DNA from: Sipunculus nudus
Taxonomy: Eukaryota > Annelida > Sipuncula > Golfingiida > Sipunculidae
NCBI GenBank assembly: GCA_026874595.1
Contig: CM049315.1
Location: forward strand, 34,242,164 to 34,306,163
Length of the DNA: 64,000 nt
Direction: 5' to 3'
Position 1 is the first letter of the stretch, and every line of letters starts with the position of its first letter. Of this stretch, positions 34,801 through 44,576 are shown one piece after another. A program made the position numbers and the translations under genes. Under the pieces are notes generated by a model that searched no databases, had not been told where the DNA came from, and saw nothing but the letters and a program-made list of their open reading frames with translations.

Positions 34801-37308
34801 TTATTTTATTAAAAACTTGTTTGAAACTACTTGTATGTCAAATTTAGGGGAAATTTGCTGTACTTAATTTATTATTACGTCAAAAAAGAAATCCCTTATT
34901 TCCGCCGATTTGACCTTGAAGAGGTCTAGGAAGCCAGTTTTCAAACTATTTCCTCTTCGAGCTGCAGTAATTTGTGAGTAATCCCGGGAATACATAACTT
35001 ACTATTTTGACAAGCTGTTTTTGCTCACTCCTTCAAATTCGATTAATGACATAACATTTAAATAACTCACTCCATCTGGTGAGGACTTGAGAAGACCGAC
35101 AAACTTCTTGGTGAGAAGTCCGAGAGACGTGTCACACCTCACCTTCTCATGCAGGGATTTAACTGAAAGAGAAAAAGAAAAAAGTAATTATTCTGATTGA
35201 CCGTTTCTCTGTCATGGAAGGAAAATCTCCCAGTTTTTTGAGTCGGTGAAAGGAACTCTTAATTATGACCCCCCTGGACATGAATCGTGGACAGTCACGT
35301 GATTAGATTCATGACATGTGCCGACCTCCTCTCCCTGACCTCACTTATTTAAACATGCAGACCAAGGCACGTTATTCCACGATTACGTCATATATTGCAC
35401 TGTAGTCCCTCAGCTGATAGCTGATAACAGTTTCATTGCCATTTTTACATCCATTATTCCATTTATTGATACTGCAGATGTTGCAACATCTTTAGGTAAA
35501 TGATTTCTTAACTAAGAGTGTATACATATGTCGTTTCACACTGAAAACAAAGTAAAAAAAATGGTAAAAGTTATCACCATAAACCATTTGGATGACAAAT
35601 TGTGATCAATCTTATTTGGTGCTCCTATAAGACGTTAAAATATAAAAGAGACAATTATATTTAGCTGAGTCCCAAAAGGTGTTCATCAAAGAGGACCAAA
35701 GTACGTCCAGTGATGTAGTACTCGAGTCTCTACTTGAACTCGAGTCGATTTTTCAAGGCACTCGGACTAAGACTTGACGGTCCGAACTCGAACTGGTGCT
35801 CGGACTGAGAAATCTGATAAATCCAGTTTATTTTTCTAGTCCAGTTGCAAACAAATTTGTCATATACAATCTGAAGATATCCCTTAGTCTAAAAACATTC
35901 ATGTTTTCAACTAGTGATTGAATATTAAACTAAAAATAAGCAGTCTTTATTTATCGATTGTGGTATTTTTGCTAACACCTAGAATAAGAGTTTATAGCAA
36001 ATCGGAAACCATCAAACCCATGAAAAATATGGTGAAAGCTTTCCTTGAATAAAATGATCATTTTTGTTGGACTTAGAATCGGTGTTCAAAAGACTGACTC
36101 GAAACAGGTGCACTTGGATGTTTAATTCATGGACTCTGACATACATCAAGACTAGACCACAACACTGGTTCCGTTAGTGATCTTATTTCAAGGGCGTCTT
36201 AATGTGGTAGGTCACTGAATAAACCATAATGCACTTTTCTATACAAAGTCAGGTGACAATTTTGAGATTTTATTAGTCGTTTTACGTGAATTTGTCATGG
36301 TATGAAATGCACATATTTCGAATTAATCAAACCCGAAGATATAGAACGGATCGTTTTAATCCTCGCTCATTATAAGACATAATTGTTTCAAGATTTGTGT
36401 ACTCACTCCCTGGATTTGGTGATCCCCAGCTATGTCGTCGCGGGACCGTTCGTTTGCTTTTTAAGGATTTTAAGGTATCAAGCTCCAATTTGCGTTGATC
36501 CTACAACAAATTGTAATCACTAGATTACCACGTCCTCATGGGTATTCCTTTCTTGCGCAGACTGTTCTGATATATGTCAAAATATTCAAAAACTTTACCT
36601 CTTATCTGACGCACCATACGAATAGACTTATAACTGCAACAGCCGAATGCGCCTGATATTTGCGATGAAAATCAATGTTGGATTCAGGATAAAATGCGCC
36701 ATTGTAATGAAGATATTAAAATATGGCTGATTGTTCAATTGGGAATATTAAAAATTGATCTCAATTATATGTCACGGTTACTGTCAACAGTCCCCACATG
36801 TATTTATGTCTAGTATGTGAATCTGATCGACAAAATGCCCCATATACAAACAGTAAATTTCAGCCCTTGACTTGCAAACCCCTGATGTACCTAGAGTCCG
36901 TTCTACACATGAATTGAAAATTAGTTATTTCTTCGTAAATTGGTTGATTAGTTTAAAAGAGTAGGCTGTAAGGAATGAATGAGGCGTAAGCCTTATTAAC
37001 TCAAATAAAACCTTAACCAAATCCTTCAGAATAACTCAGTAATGCAATAAAGTCAGTATCTGTACAAAGGTCATTCTAACACCTGATACCCTTTGAAGAA
37101 TCGTTTACATGTAATTTTTCTCCAAATGTTTATCTAGTACAAACCTAATAAGGAAAAAATCTGAACTTTTGGGACTGGACATATATGAGCGATATTGCAG
37201 GTACTATACCTTGTCATTTGCTTGTAAGAACGATTCTTTAACCGGAAAAGGCTTTTTGCAACAAGCAAGGCTCTGTTCAGCCGAATCTTTGAGAGGGGTC
37301 ATGTTAAT
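22885..37308 (-). CDS. E2F-family transcription factor, eight exons (alone or the 3' half of a CARD-ankyrin-E2F chimera)
   Basis: E2F proteins bind TTTSSCGC-type sites, usually with a DP partner, to control S-phase genes. Exons: 37308-37210, 36500-36407, 35162-35071, 33910-33786, 32670-32597, 31279-31186, 23708-23594, 23109-22885; all junctions keep frame. From the ATG at 37302 the product is 303 residues. Winged helix: [62 protein letters not shown]. Coiled coil: [15 protein letters not shown]. Marked box: [40 protein letters not shown]. The end, [11 protein letters not shown], resembles the pocket-protein site (family form close to ENEGISDLFDF). The RRxYD motif has Ser for Tyr. The intron between exons 31279-31186 and 23708-23594 is of the AT-AC U12 type and carries a Gypsy element. 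No break was found, so this looks like a working but divergent E2F1-5-type paralogue. Confidence 0.88.
23991..24023. repeat. Isolated family Y terminus
   Basis: AGCTGAGCGTCATGGCCCAT followed by GGGCCACTTGTTT matches the CCATGGG end of family Y. No body or hairpin end is nearby, and the E2F exon at 23594-23708 lies on the side where the body would be. It is probably a truncated remnant. Confidence 0.6.
24024..25508. other. E2F U12 intron sequence, no feature recognised
   Basis: AT-rich DNA with short open frames and no domain or repeat I recognise. It ends at the Gypsy insertion site; the last five bases, GGGAT, form one half of its target duplication. Confidence 0.4.
25509..25691 (+). repeat. 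5' LTR of the Gypsy element
   Basis: It begins TGTTACGTGGGCGCACCAGC and ends ACGCAACA (TG...CA tips). At 183 bp it is short for the superfamily. It has 9 bp more than the 3' LTR, around TTTTTATATTGTTTT. Confidence 0.92.
25692..25703 (+). promoter_or_regulatory. Primer-binding site of the Gypsy element
   Basis: TGGTGGCAGCGG follows the 5' LTR directly, where a tRNA 3' end primes minus-strand DNA synthesis. TGG matches the CCA end of a tRNA. I cannot name the tRNA with confidence. Confidence 0.65.
25749..26666 (+). CDS. gag: Gypsy gag polyprotein (capsid and nucleocapsid)
   Basis: 305 codons from the ATG at 25749, the first good start after the LTR and primer site; the open frame itself runs up into the LTR. 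The N-terminal two thirds is an all-alpha capsid-like region with [19 protein letters not shown] and [17 protein letters not shown]. Near the C-terminus lie zinc-finger-like motifs: [15 protein letters not shown], then a clean CCHC knuckle [14 protein letters not shown] (C-x2-C-x4-H-x4-C). A Ser/Asp-rich tail ends at TAA. This frame is intact although pol is not. Pol lies in a different frame, as in elements that use frameshifting. Confidence 0.88.
   Translation: MAEANVPDPVRGIRPPAQLQLDGANISENSKLFKQKWNIYAVIANVSRQEQSYQVALLLHTLGDDALRVYNGFHFDTSGHERTVEDIIRKFDEFAIGEVNEIYERYVFNTRNQREGETFETFHSEIGQLVKTCNYCPDFVDSILRDRIVLGTRDQIAQTDMLKDRNLTLQQAIDICKASKNAAAQGKVIRPAEQVHRVKSDASGMETKPKSKMSQSKKECMFCGRVHPMKKEKCPAWNKSCALCKERNHFAVKCPNKRLRRDERQSVNQLGDSGDSDNSLNDSTDESPPQWINVLNSAFVSGSRK
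26667..29621 (+). pseudogene. pol: Gypsy pol (protease, reverse transcriptase, RNase H, integrase), broken
   Basis: Protease: [16 protein letters not shown] from 26702, with ILGLSAAQQ after it. Reverse transcriptase: [20 protein letters not shown] and an IADDVEVHG box in place of Y-x-D-D. About nine residues are absent between CDL and STFQTSFG. A frameshift lies near 27570-27590 and a TAA at 27682. RNase H ([16 protein letters not shown], then [12 protein letters not shown]) has a frameshift near 27990 and a stop near 28217. Integrase, 28548-29621: [15 protein letters not shown] zinc region, [14 protein letters not shown] and [10 protein letters not shown] keep the second Asp and the Glu, but the position of the first catalytic Asp reads GTGIF and one zinc Cys is Tyr (EAYDIC). 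The damage is spread over several enzymes, so this is a decayed copy. Confidence 0.88.
29896..29909 (+). promoter_or_regulatory. Polypurine tract of the Gypsy element
   Basis: TTAAAAGGGAAAGA ends exactly at the 3' LTR. Its position and purine run are those of the plus-strand primer. Confidence 0.75.
29910..30083 (+). repeat. 3' LTR of the Gypsy element
   Basis: 174 bp, beginning TGTTACGTGGGCGCACC and ending CACGCAACA, followed by GGTAT. Compare the 5' LTR at 25509-25691. Confidence 0.92.
30541..30625 (-). pseudogene. Inverted fragment of a Gypsy reverse transcriptase
   Basis: The minus strand reads [20 protein letters not shown] and PFGLSVSA. Bases 30541-30606 are the exact reverse complement of 27376-27441 in the nearby Gypsy copy. 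Toward 30625 the fragment keeps ESSLL, which that copy has lost, so it came from another, fuller copy. It lies 460 bp beyond the 3' LTR, in the E2F intron. Confidence 0.8.
30719..31125. repeat. About 216-bp tandem duplication in the E2F U12 intron
   Basis: TTTTTCATATCTTAATGATC and the following ~190 bp, including GGTCGCGGGTCCTGAAAAAG and GAACTCTCTATAATGA, occur twice. Differences are few (a longer T-run and scattered substitutions), so the duplication is fairly recent. It begins about 60 bp from the U12 donor exon. Confidence 0.85.
31390..32297 (+). mobile_element. Truncated family Y element (about 340-bp units plus hairpin end)
   Basis: Three diverged units (GATATKGGTAA...GACCTAA words at about 31433, 31757 and 32103) are followed by a GACG-type microsatellite and the hairpin end AGCTCAGATGAC...GTCAGCTGAGCTAAAAA. 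The CCATGGG end is absent. It lies between E2F exons 32597-32670 and 31186-31279. Confidence 0.75.
33600..33720. promoter_or_regulatory. Promoter-like cluster of CCAAT and TATA-like boxes in an E2F intron
   Basis: GATTGGTTGG (inverted CCAAT), AGCCAATAAAAAGCGCC (CCAAT next to a TATA-like word) and a GC-rich CCCTCCCCGCTGCAG stretch lie within about 80 bp. They stand out from the AT-rich surroundings. They could be an internal promoter or a fragment of another gene's promoter; no start site can be proved. Confidence 0.3.
35707..36170. repeat. Dispersed repeat rich in CTCGAGTC-like words
   Basis: It begins CAGTGATGTAGTACTCGAGT and is related over about 100 bp to 21801-21910 (CAGTGATGCAGGACTC). 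The rest, to about 36170, also carries GACTCGA words. It lies in an E2F intron. Confidence 0.5.
37210..37308 (-). CDS. First E2F exon, tandem duplicate of the exon at 39271-39378
   Basis: 33 codons, phase 0 at both ends, between TTCTAG and GTATAG. It reads [19 protein letters not shown], then [14 protein letters not shown], and joins in frame to [17 protein letters not shown] of the next E2F exon. Its third codon is the only plausible start if E2F is a separate gene. Exon, splice borders and part of the upstream intron resemble the 39271-39378 copy, so one arose from the other by segmental duplication. Confidence 0.75.
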
Positions 37309-37495
37309 CTAGAAATAAATAAAATATGATACCTATTACACATATATTCATTATAGAAATGGTGATAATTATATGAATACACTAGCTCAAATACATCTAT
37401 TATAACACATAGATCCAGGATATTGTATATTTGACTTGTACAAGTACCAGGCATACCAAAGAAATGAGATCTTGAAATAAGAGTTCATCTCTAAA

Positions 37496-37926
37496 CGGCC
37501 GGGTGAACGACTTAATGGGCAGGTGAACGGCCGGGTGAACGACTAAACGGGCAGGTGAACAGCCGGGTGAACGACTAAATGGACAGGTGAACGGCAGGGT
37601 GAACGACTAAACGGGCGGGTGAATGGCCGGGTGAAAGACTAAACGGGCGGCTGAACGGCCGGTTGAACGATTAAAAGGGCAGGTGAACAGCCGGATGAAC
37701 GACTGAACGGGCAGGTGAACAGCCGGGTTAACGACGAAACGAGCAGGTGAACGACTAAACGACCGGCTGAAGGACTAAACGGCGAACTGAACGACGAAAC
37801 AGCCGGTTGAACGACTAAACGGGCAGGTGAACAGCCGGGTGAACGACTAAACGGGTAGTTGAACGGAAGGGTGAACGACTTAACGATTAGTCGAACGACT
37901 AAACGGTGACTGAACGACTAAACGGA
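37496..37926. repeat. Minisatellite of GGTGAACG / GACTAAACGG words
   Basis: More than a dozen imperfect units of about 16 bp (alternating GGGCAGGTGAACGGCC-like and GGGTGAACGACTAAAC-like) make a roughly 32-bp higher-order period. It lies in the intron between the two duplicated exons at 37210 and 39271. Confidence 0.85.
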
Positions 37927-37949
37927 CGGATTTAATGGAGGGATAGACA

Positions 37950-39270
37950 ACTGACAAAGGCCAATCGCATATTTCATGGCAGTCCATGTTTTACCAACTG
38001 ACAAATGAAATGTGTCAGAAATGTTATTCATAATGAATAAATTACAGTGAAGTACAAGACTTTATTTAACATTTCTGAAGAACCAGATGAAACCGTTTTA
38101 TGTTCAGACAGGGCCATAGGTGTATACTGCATGTGTTCGCTTGTTTGTTCGCGTGTTTTTTTTTCGATATTCGCGATTGGGAAATAATCGCGAAAATTGA
38201 ACCCTCGGGAATAAGATGCCATATCAGCTTAGATGAACAAGAGGGGAATATGAATCTGCACAAACGGATTGGTAATCACAACTCTGAACATACTGTTCAT
38301 TATCAGCAACTTAATCTGTGCATTGTATCGAAACCAGCAAATACAAACATACATTACAGAAATAAGGGAGGCATTATGGGATCTATTCCTTTTATGATAC
38401 ATACAAGTACTGAAGTATTGAGATTTTATAGGTTCTGGTGCAATCGCGAAAATGAAACCCTCGAGAAACTTTCAAAATAAAGAAATCGCGTGATTTATAT
38501 CGTGAATATAAAGCCAACCACAGTATATGTAGAACAGTATTTTAATAAAGTGATCCCAGGGTATTTTTTAACAGACAACAGTAAAAAGAGAATGACTTTT
38601 TTTATCAATAGTTTATTTTCCCCATGTAGCTCCCGAAATAAAAGGTCACAGTGGCCGAAATTTGGGTTTCCATTAAAGTTTTCACAGGGACCTGTCTAGA
38701 ACTCAAGCAAAACATTTCTAGTTAAACTGGTTAAGAATTTTGACCTGCTAACGGCTGATCGGCTGGAATGACGACGGACAAAGGCCCATCACTGGAGCTT
38801 AGTAGGACTGATTGTCAGTTGTGCTAATATCAATAATAATTATTTATTTTATAAAGCTTAAAATCCATGCTATACATGCTCTAAAACGCTGATATATATA
38901 AAAGATGATATAATGATGACAAAGTATGAACAGTTTAAATAAATCAGACAATCCAATAGAATATGAATAAGGACTTAAGGTGTTTTTCCATAAGTGCGTA
39001 GTCCGTATGCGTTGTGATGTGCTTTACAATTGCTGTAATAAAAGTCTGACTGCCTTCTTCCCCACCCAGTAGGAAGAGGGTCAAGTTCGCAGCTCTTATT
39101 TGGAGATGACATGATCAGTTTAATGACAAACACTGTAATCAGCAACCAAAACATGTAATTTCCCTGTCGGTGGTACTGTATACGAATATATGATAATCCT
39201 ATGCAAACCTTATAAAAAAATACTCTGGACGGTGGTAACCGGACACAAGATTGTAATTGCCGGGTCATAC
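37950..39270. other. Intron between the duplicated exons, no further gene seen
   Basis: AT-rich intron sequence. The open frame at 38100-38480 (plus) has no recognisable domain. AACGACGGACAAAGGCCCAT-like words near 38770 look like a remnant of a microsatellite-bearing element. Confidence 0.4.
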
Positions 39271-39378
39271 CTTGTCCTTTACTTGTAAGGGGCCTTCTTC
39301 TTTTTCACCTTCTAAAAGAAGCTTTTGGACATGAGCATGGCCGTGTTTAGCAGAGATTTGGAGAGGGGGCATATTAAT
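39271..39378 (-). CDS. Ankyrin-like exon, duplicate of 37210-37308
   Basis: 36 codons, phase 0 at both ends, between TTTTCAG and GTATGA. The product reads INMPPLQISAKHGHAHVQKL then LLEGEKEEGPLQVKDK and follows the ankyrin pattern (PL...SAK.GHA..V..LLLE), ending in DK as the exons at 47686 and 46736 end in DK or DR. It is also plainly homologous to the first E2F exon in sequence, borders and upstream intron. It is the physical link between the ankyrin exons and the E2F exons. It could be included between them, used as an alternative to its duplicate, or be unused. Confidence 0.7.
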
Positions 39379-40395
39379 CTGAAAACAAATAAAAGTATTA
39401 AACCTGTTATATACCTGTTACACACACATTCATCATCAGGTTGGATATCTCAGAAATTATTTTATACATTCACCAGTTAGAGTATATTTACTAGAATACA
39501 TGGATCCGGACTATTGTATTTGGTTTATACAAACACTAGGTATATTAAAGAAACGTGGACCATTACAACATCTCTGTCTATATCTTCCTTTATCCACACA
39601 CATACATATATATGTACTCAGGAGAAAAGTAGAAAAGAATACCGGAATTTGTGGTGGGATGAAGAATCCATTTTGAAAAATAATTATATTCAGTTTATTC
39701 TCATTTACTTTCTCTCACACTATTCTATATTTCAGCATGATATGAACGCTTAAGGTTCCTAGAAAACAAGCCAACAGATGGCTCCACCTATAGCTTTCAC
39801 ATTCATACAAATCACACGATTACCATTTGTGTATCATTTGATACCTGGATTCGTTCCTGATATATCTGGCAACAGAAATATGTATAAATAAGTCTTCACA
39901 AATAAAATATCATCACATATTGTGATATTTCATCCAATAATTCAGAAACTGGTACTATTCTGCCTAAGTCTATGGCAGCCTAACAGCAGGATCTACCAGA
40001 ACCTATCAATTTTCTAGGTTTACAGGTAAGGCCATACATAAACAAGTGACCCATGGGTCATGACGCTCAGCTGACTCGGAAGAGATTTGCAAAAGGAAAT
40101 TTTATCATCTGAATGGTAGTATATAACCATTCAACTGAAGCATCAAACAGATTAACCAACAGGCTGAGATTGTTTCTGTATTAATATATCTCAAAAATAG
40201 AGAAAAAATGCGTAAACTCTAATAAAAAAAAAATACAGGTGGCTCCACCAGTCTGCAGAAACTAATAAAAACACTTAATGGTCAATATCCATGCAAAGAA
40301 GCATGGTGGTCTCTGGATAAGTTGTTCAGATACTTCAGCTTTTGTATCAAATTTTCTATTATTCTGAGGGATACTTTGGAGTTTCTTAGCTTGAA

Positions 40396-42352
40396 TTTAT
40401 TTATTTATTATAATATTGTGAAGGGTGGCCTGTACCAGAATAAGAATTCTGTTATAAGCAGGGCCCTCTTCCAAGATGTACAAGATATTATAAACAATGG
40501 AACATGATAATAAAAATACATAAAAGTACATGTACAATGCGAAATATAAAAGACATAATGAGACTGTAAAATCATTACAAAGGAATGATTATTTCATAAA
40601 ATTAATAAAAGGGACGGTACTAACAGCGGTAAGAGCAACGATTACATCTAAAACAATTTCGTGCTGTGATAAGATTATGACATCATTGTAAAATCGGAGA
40701 ATTTTTTAAAATTCTGCAAATTAGAAGCAAACTTAATGTGTCGAGGAAGGGGGTTCCATAGAGTACTGCCTGCATAAAAAGAGGTAGCCTTGAAGGCTTC
40801 AATACGCGGTTTCGGAAGGATACAGTTTTTGTTTTCGGTTAACCGCGTCGAATAATTATGAATGCCCTTCGCCATATGAAAATTCTTACATAAATATGAA
40901 GGGGCTAAATCATTTATGCATTTATAGGTTAAAATAGATAGGAGGTACAAATATCGCTGTTCAATTGTCATTAAGCCTATTTCTTTCACTAAATCTAAAC
41001 TTCTTTGAGTTGGGTCGTAATTTTTTGTTATTATCCTAGCCGCACGGCACTGCATTCGTTGGATTGCGGCACGGAATGTGCTGGGACAGCTGCCCCATAC
41101 TGTTAGGCTATAATCTATTGAGGGTTGAACAAAGGCGTGATATATAGTGACTAAAAACTTCTGTGGTAGAAATTTGCTGAGCCGATGTAAAAGTCCAATT
41201 TTGCAACATAGCTTTTTAAAAACGGTAGAAGTGTGAGATTTCCATGTGAGATGGGCGTCAATGATCAAGCAAAGGTGAGAAAATTCATCGACATTCGGGA
41301 CAATATCTTTATCGATAATTATTTGTAATGAATTTGATTGTTTGCGTTGCTTGGAACTCACAAGCATAGTAGCTGATTTTGTGGCGTTTGCAATTAGTTT
41401 GTTTTTATTAAGCCATTTAGTAACTTGGTCTACAGCAGCCTGTAACTTATGTTGTGCTGATTCGCGATCGAAGCCGTCTGCGTATAGCGTGATGTCGTCA
41501 GCATAAATCGAGCATTTTGCGTCTGTTACATTATCGGGCAAGTCATTAAGATATAGTAAGAAAAGAATGGGTCCGAGTACAGTACCTTGTGGTACACCTG
41601 TATCGATGGTTTTCACCTCAGAATTATAGTTATTGAAGCAGACAAACTGCTTTCGGTCGTTAAATAATTATAAAACCAGGTGTGCGAATTTCCATTTACG
41701 CCATACTGTTTTAATTTAGCCAATAATATATCGTGATTTAGGGAATCAAAACCTTTTTTAAGGTCGAGAAAGCATATGGAGTTTACACGTCCGCAGTTCA
41801 TAACTGTCAGCCAATTATCAACTATTCTATGTAATGCAGTTTGGGTAGAGTTGTTTGCAAGAAAGGCAGTTTGTTCAGGAGATATCAAGCGTTTGTGGTT
41901 TAAGTAATTAAGGAGATGACGTTTAATGTGCTTCTCTAAGATTTTAATCACATGGCTGGTGATCGAAATTGGCCGGTAATTGTTAGTATCAGAAAGTTTC
42001 CCTTTACCCTTATAAATGGGTACCACCCTTGCACACTTCCAGTCAGGAGGAACTATCCCTGTACTGAGTGATAAGTTAAGAATATGTGTCAGCGATGGCG
42101 CTAAGATGACCGCGGCCTCTCCAAGTAAGAACCCCGGCATATTGAGGACATCAATTCCATGTTTATTCTTAAATGCGACTAGAAGTTTCACGACATCCTG
42201 TTGGCTCATTTGAGGGATTGAAAACCGAGAATCAGTAAAATCAGGTTGGTCCTGCACAACATCTTTGGTAAATGCTTTGGTTAAAGTTTTTCCAACTGAG
42301 GCAAAGAAGTCATTCAGGTCATCCGCAGTTAGATTTGGACTATCTTGACCCC
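40396..42352 (-). mobile_element. 5'-truncated CR1/Jockey-like LINE inside a family Y unit
   Basis: It encodes a non-LTR reverse transcriptase but no endonuclease domain, so it is 5'-truncated. The 3' end is a TAAA-type tail (40396-40412, minus strand). The host unit is interrupted at GCTTGAA (40389-40395) and resumes at GGCTGAA (42353-42359), a likely short target duplication with one change. No complete copy is present. Confidence 0.8.
40675..42352 (-). pseudogene. LINE reverse transcriptase, frameshifted
   Basis: From the 5' side: SPNLTADDLNDFFASVGKTL, then VVPIYKGKGKLSDTNNYRPI (RT block 1), the HKRLISPEQTAFL block, FLDLKKGFDSLNHDILLAKL, a frameshift near 41615-41665, then GVPQGTVLGPILFLLYLNDL, the catalytic box SIYADDITLYADG, and a C-terminal region with LYLLSILTYKCINDLAPSYL and LWNPLPRHIKFASNL. 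Order and C-terminus are those of CR1/L2/Jockey-group elements. The YADD box is intact, but the frameshift and the missing 5' end make it non-functional. Confidence 0.88.
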
Positions 42353-43204
42353 GGCTGAAGGATATGGGTAACAGAGACCTAATTTCAGGTTTCCATAGAC
42401 ACTTTTCATGGGCCTCCTTGCATGCCAAGAATGAAGATTCTAGGTCCAGTTGTTACAATTTGTACCCTGTTGACAGATAACATCTTTAAAGGTCTCAAAA
42501 ATAGAGAAAATAATTCGTAAAAAATTTGAAAAAAAGGAGGTGGCACACCCAGTCTGCTGAAACTGATGGAACACTTCATGATCAATATGTATGCCAAAAA
42601 TCATGAGCATCAGTGTCGTAGTTATTGAGATACTGGAGTTTTTGTATCAAAATTTTCATTGTCCTTGGGGGGGGGGGTATTTTGGAGCCATACAGCTTAA
42701 TGGATATGGGTAACAGAGACCTAATTTCAGGTTTCCATGTAGATTTTTCACGGGTCTCCCTGTGTGTAAAGAATGAAGATTCTAGGTGCAGTTTTTATGA
42801 TTTGCGCCCTGTTAACAGATGTTCATATCTTTAAAGGTCTCAAAAATAGAGAAAAAATTCGAAAAAAAGCCTGAACAAATACATGTGGTGCCACCAGGCT
42901 GCAGAAACTGATGAAACACTCCATGATCAATATCCATACAAACAATTATGGTGATCTCTTCATTAATTGTTCAGATACTTCAGCTTTTGTATCAAATTTT
43001 CCATTATTCTGAGCTGTACTTTAGAGTGCCATAGCTCAAAGGATATGGGTAACAGAGACCTAATTTCTTGTTTCCATGGAGACTTTTCATGGGTTTCCCT
43101 GTGTGTCAAGAATGAAGATTCTAGGTCCAGTCGTTACAATTTGAACCCTGTTGACAGATAACTACATCCTTAAAGGTCTAAAAAAAAAGAGGAAAAAATT
43201 GTAA

Positions 43205-44576
43205 CTAGATGTGTCGGGACGACACGAATGCCCCCGCCTGGGGCAAATTAGAAACATTTGTTAAATTTTGTAATTTTTTTTTAAGTTCAGGAGGTGTCGT
43301 ATGGTCAAAAGTAGGTCAACGGGGACGAAACGCGAACTCGATCTGTAACTGGTCATTATCTGCCTACACATAAAAAATCAGGGTGGTATCTGCAGGCATT
43401 GCGGAAAAAAAGTCCGTACATATGCATTTGTTATGAAAATTTCTATTTTTCATGAAACTTTCTATATTCAGGAGAAGTCAAGGTCAAAACTAGGTCAACT
43501 GGAACAAAACAAGAACTTGATCTGTAGATGGTCATTATCTGCCAACACACCAAAAATCAGGCCCGTATCTGCAGTCATTGCGAAAAAAAGTCCATACATA
43601 GGCACTTGTCATGAAAATTTATATTTTCTATGAAATTTTCTATATGTTAGGGCACCGTCAAACAGTCAAAAATAGGTCAACTGGGACGAAACGTGACCTC
43701 GATCTGTAACTGGTCATTATCTGCCCACGCACCAAAAATCAGGCCAATATCTGCAGGCATTGCGAAAAAAAGTCTGTACATGTGTATTTGTCATGAAAAT
43801 TTCTATTTTTCATGAAATTTTCTATGTCCAAGAGCCGTAAAACGGTCAAAAGTAGGTCAACTGGGACGAAATGCGAACTCGATCTGTAACTGGTCAATAT
43901 CTGCCCATACACCAAAATCAGGCCAATATCTGAAGGCATTGCGAAAAAAAAAGTCCGTACATGTGTATTTGTAATGAAAATTTCTATTTTTCATGAAACT
44001 TTCGATATTCAGGAGCAGTCAATGTCAAAAGAAGGTCAACTGGAACAAAACAAGAACTTGATCTGTAGATGGTCATTATCTGCCCACACACCAAAATTCA
44101 GGCCCGTATCTGCAGTCATTGCGAAAAAAAAGTCCGTACATAGGCACTTAATATTTTCTATGAAATTTTCTATGTTAGGGCACCGTCAAACAGTCAAAAG
44201 TAGGTCAACTGGGACAAAACGTGAACTCGATCTGTAACTGGTCATTATCTGCCCACGCACCAAAAATCAGGCCAATATCTGCAGGCATTGCGAAAAAAAG
44301 TCCGTACATGTGTATTTGTCATGAAAATTTATGTTTTTCATGAAATATTCTAAGTTTAGAAGCCGTAAAACGGTCAAAAGTAGGTTAACCGGGACGAAAC
44401 GCGAACACGATCTGTAACTGGTCATTATCTGCCCACACACCAAAAATCAGGCCAATATCTGCAGGCATTGCGAAAAAAAAAGTCCGTACAACTGTTTGAT
44501 TTCGGAATGACGGAATGACGGAAGGACGGACATGGGTAAAACTATATGCCCCGGCCACTTTATTGCGGGGGCATTA
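43205..44576. mobile_element. 1.37-kb non-autonomous element with about 180-bp units and AATGCCCCCGC ends
   Basis: AATGCCCCCGC at 43227-43237 is the exact inverse of GCGGGGGCATT at 44565-44575. Inside, GTCCRTACAT...TTTG...GGTCAACTGGGACGAAAC units recur with about 180-bp spacing (near 43412, 43591, 43771, 43951, 44131, 44299 and 44482). Two unit types alternate in part. A GACGGAATGACGGAAGGACG microsatellite lies just before the right end. The host Y unit is cut in its GTAAAAAAT stretch and resumes with TTTGAACAATACAGG. No coding sequence. Confidence 0.75.

Noticed and set aside
37496-37926. CRISPR-like array
   Set aside because: Units are contiguous and imperfect with no unique spacers, and the host DNA is eukaryotic; it is a minisatellite.
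43205-44576. Autonomous DNA transposon on the basis of the inverted ends
   Set aside because: There is no transposase frame; the interior is made of tandem units.
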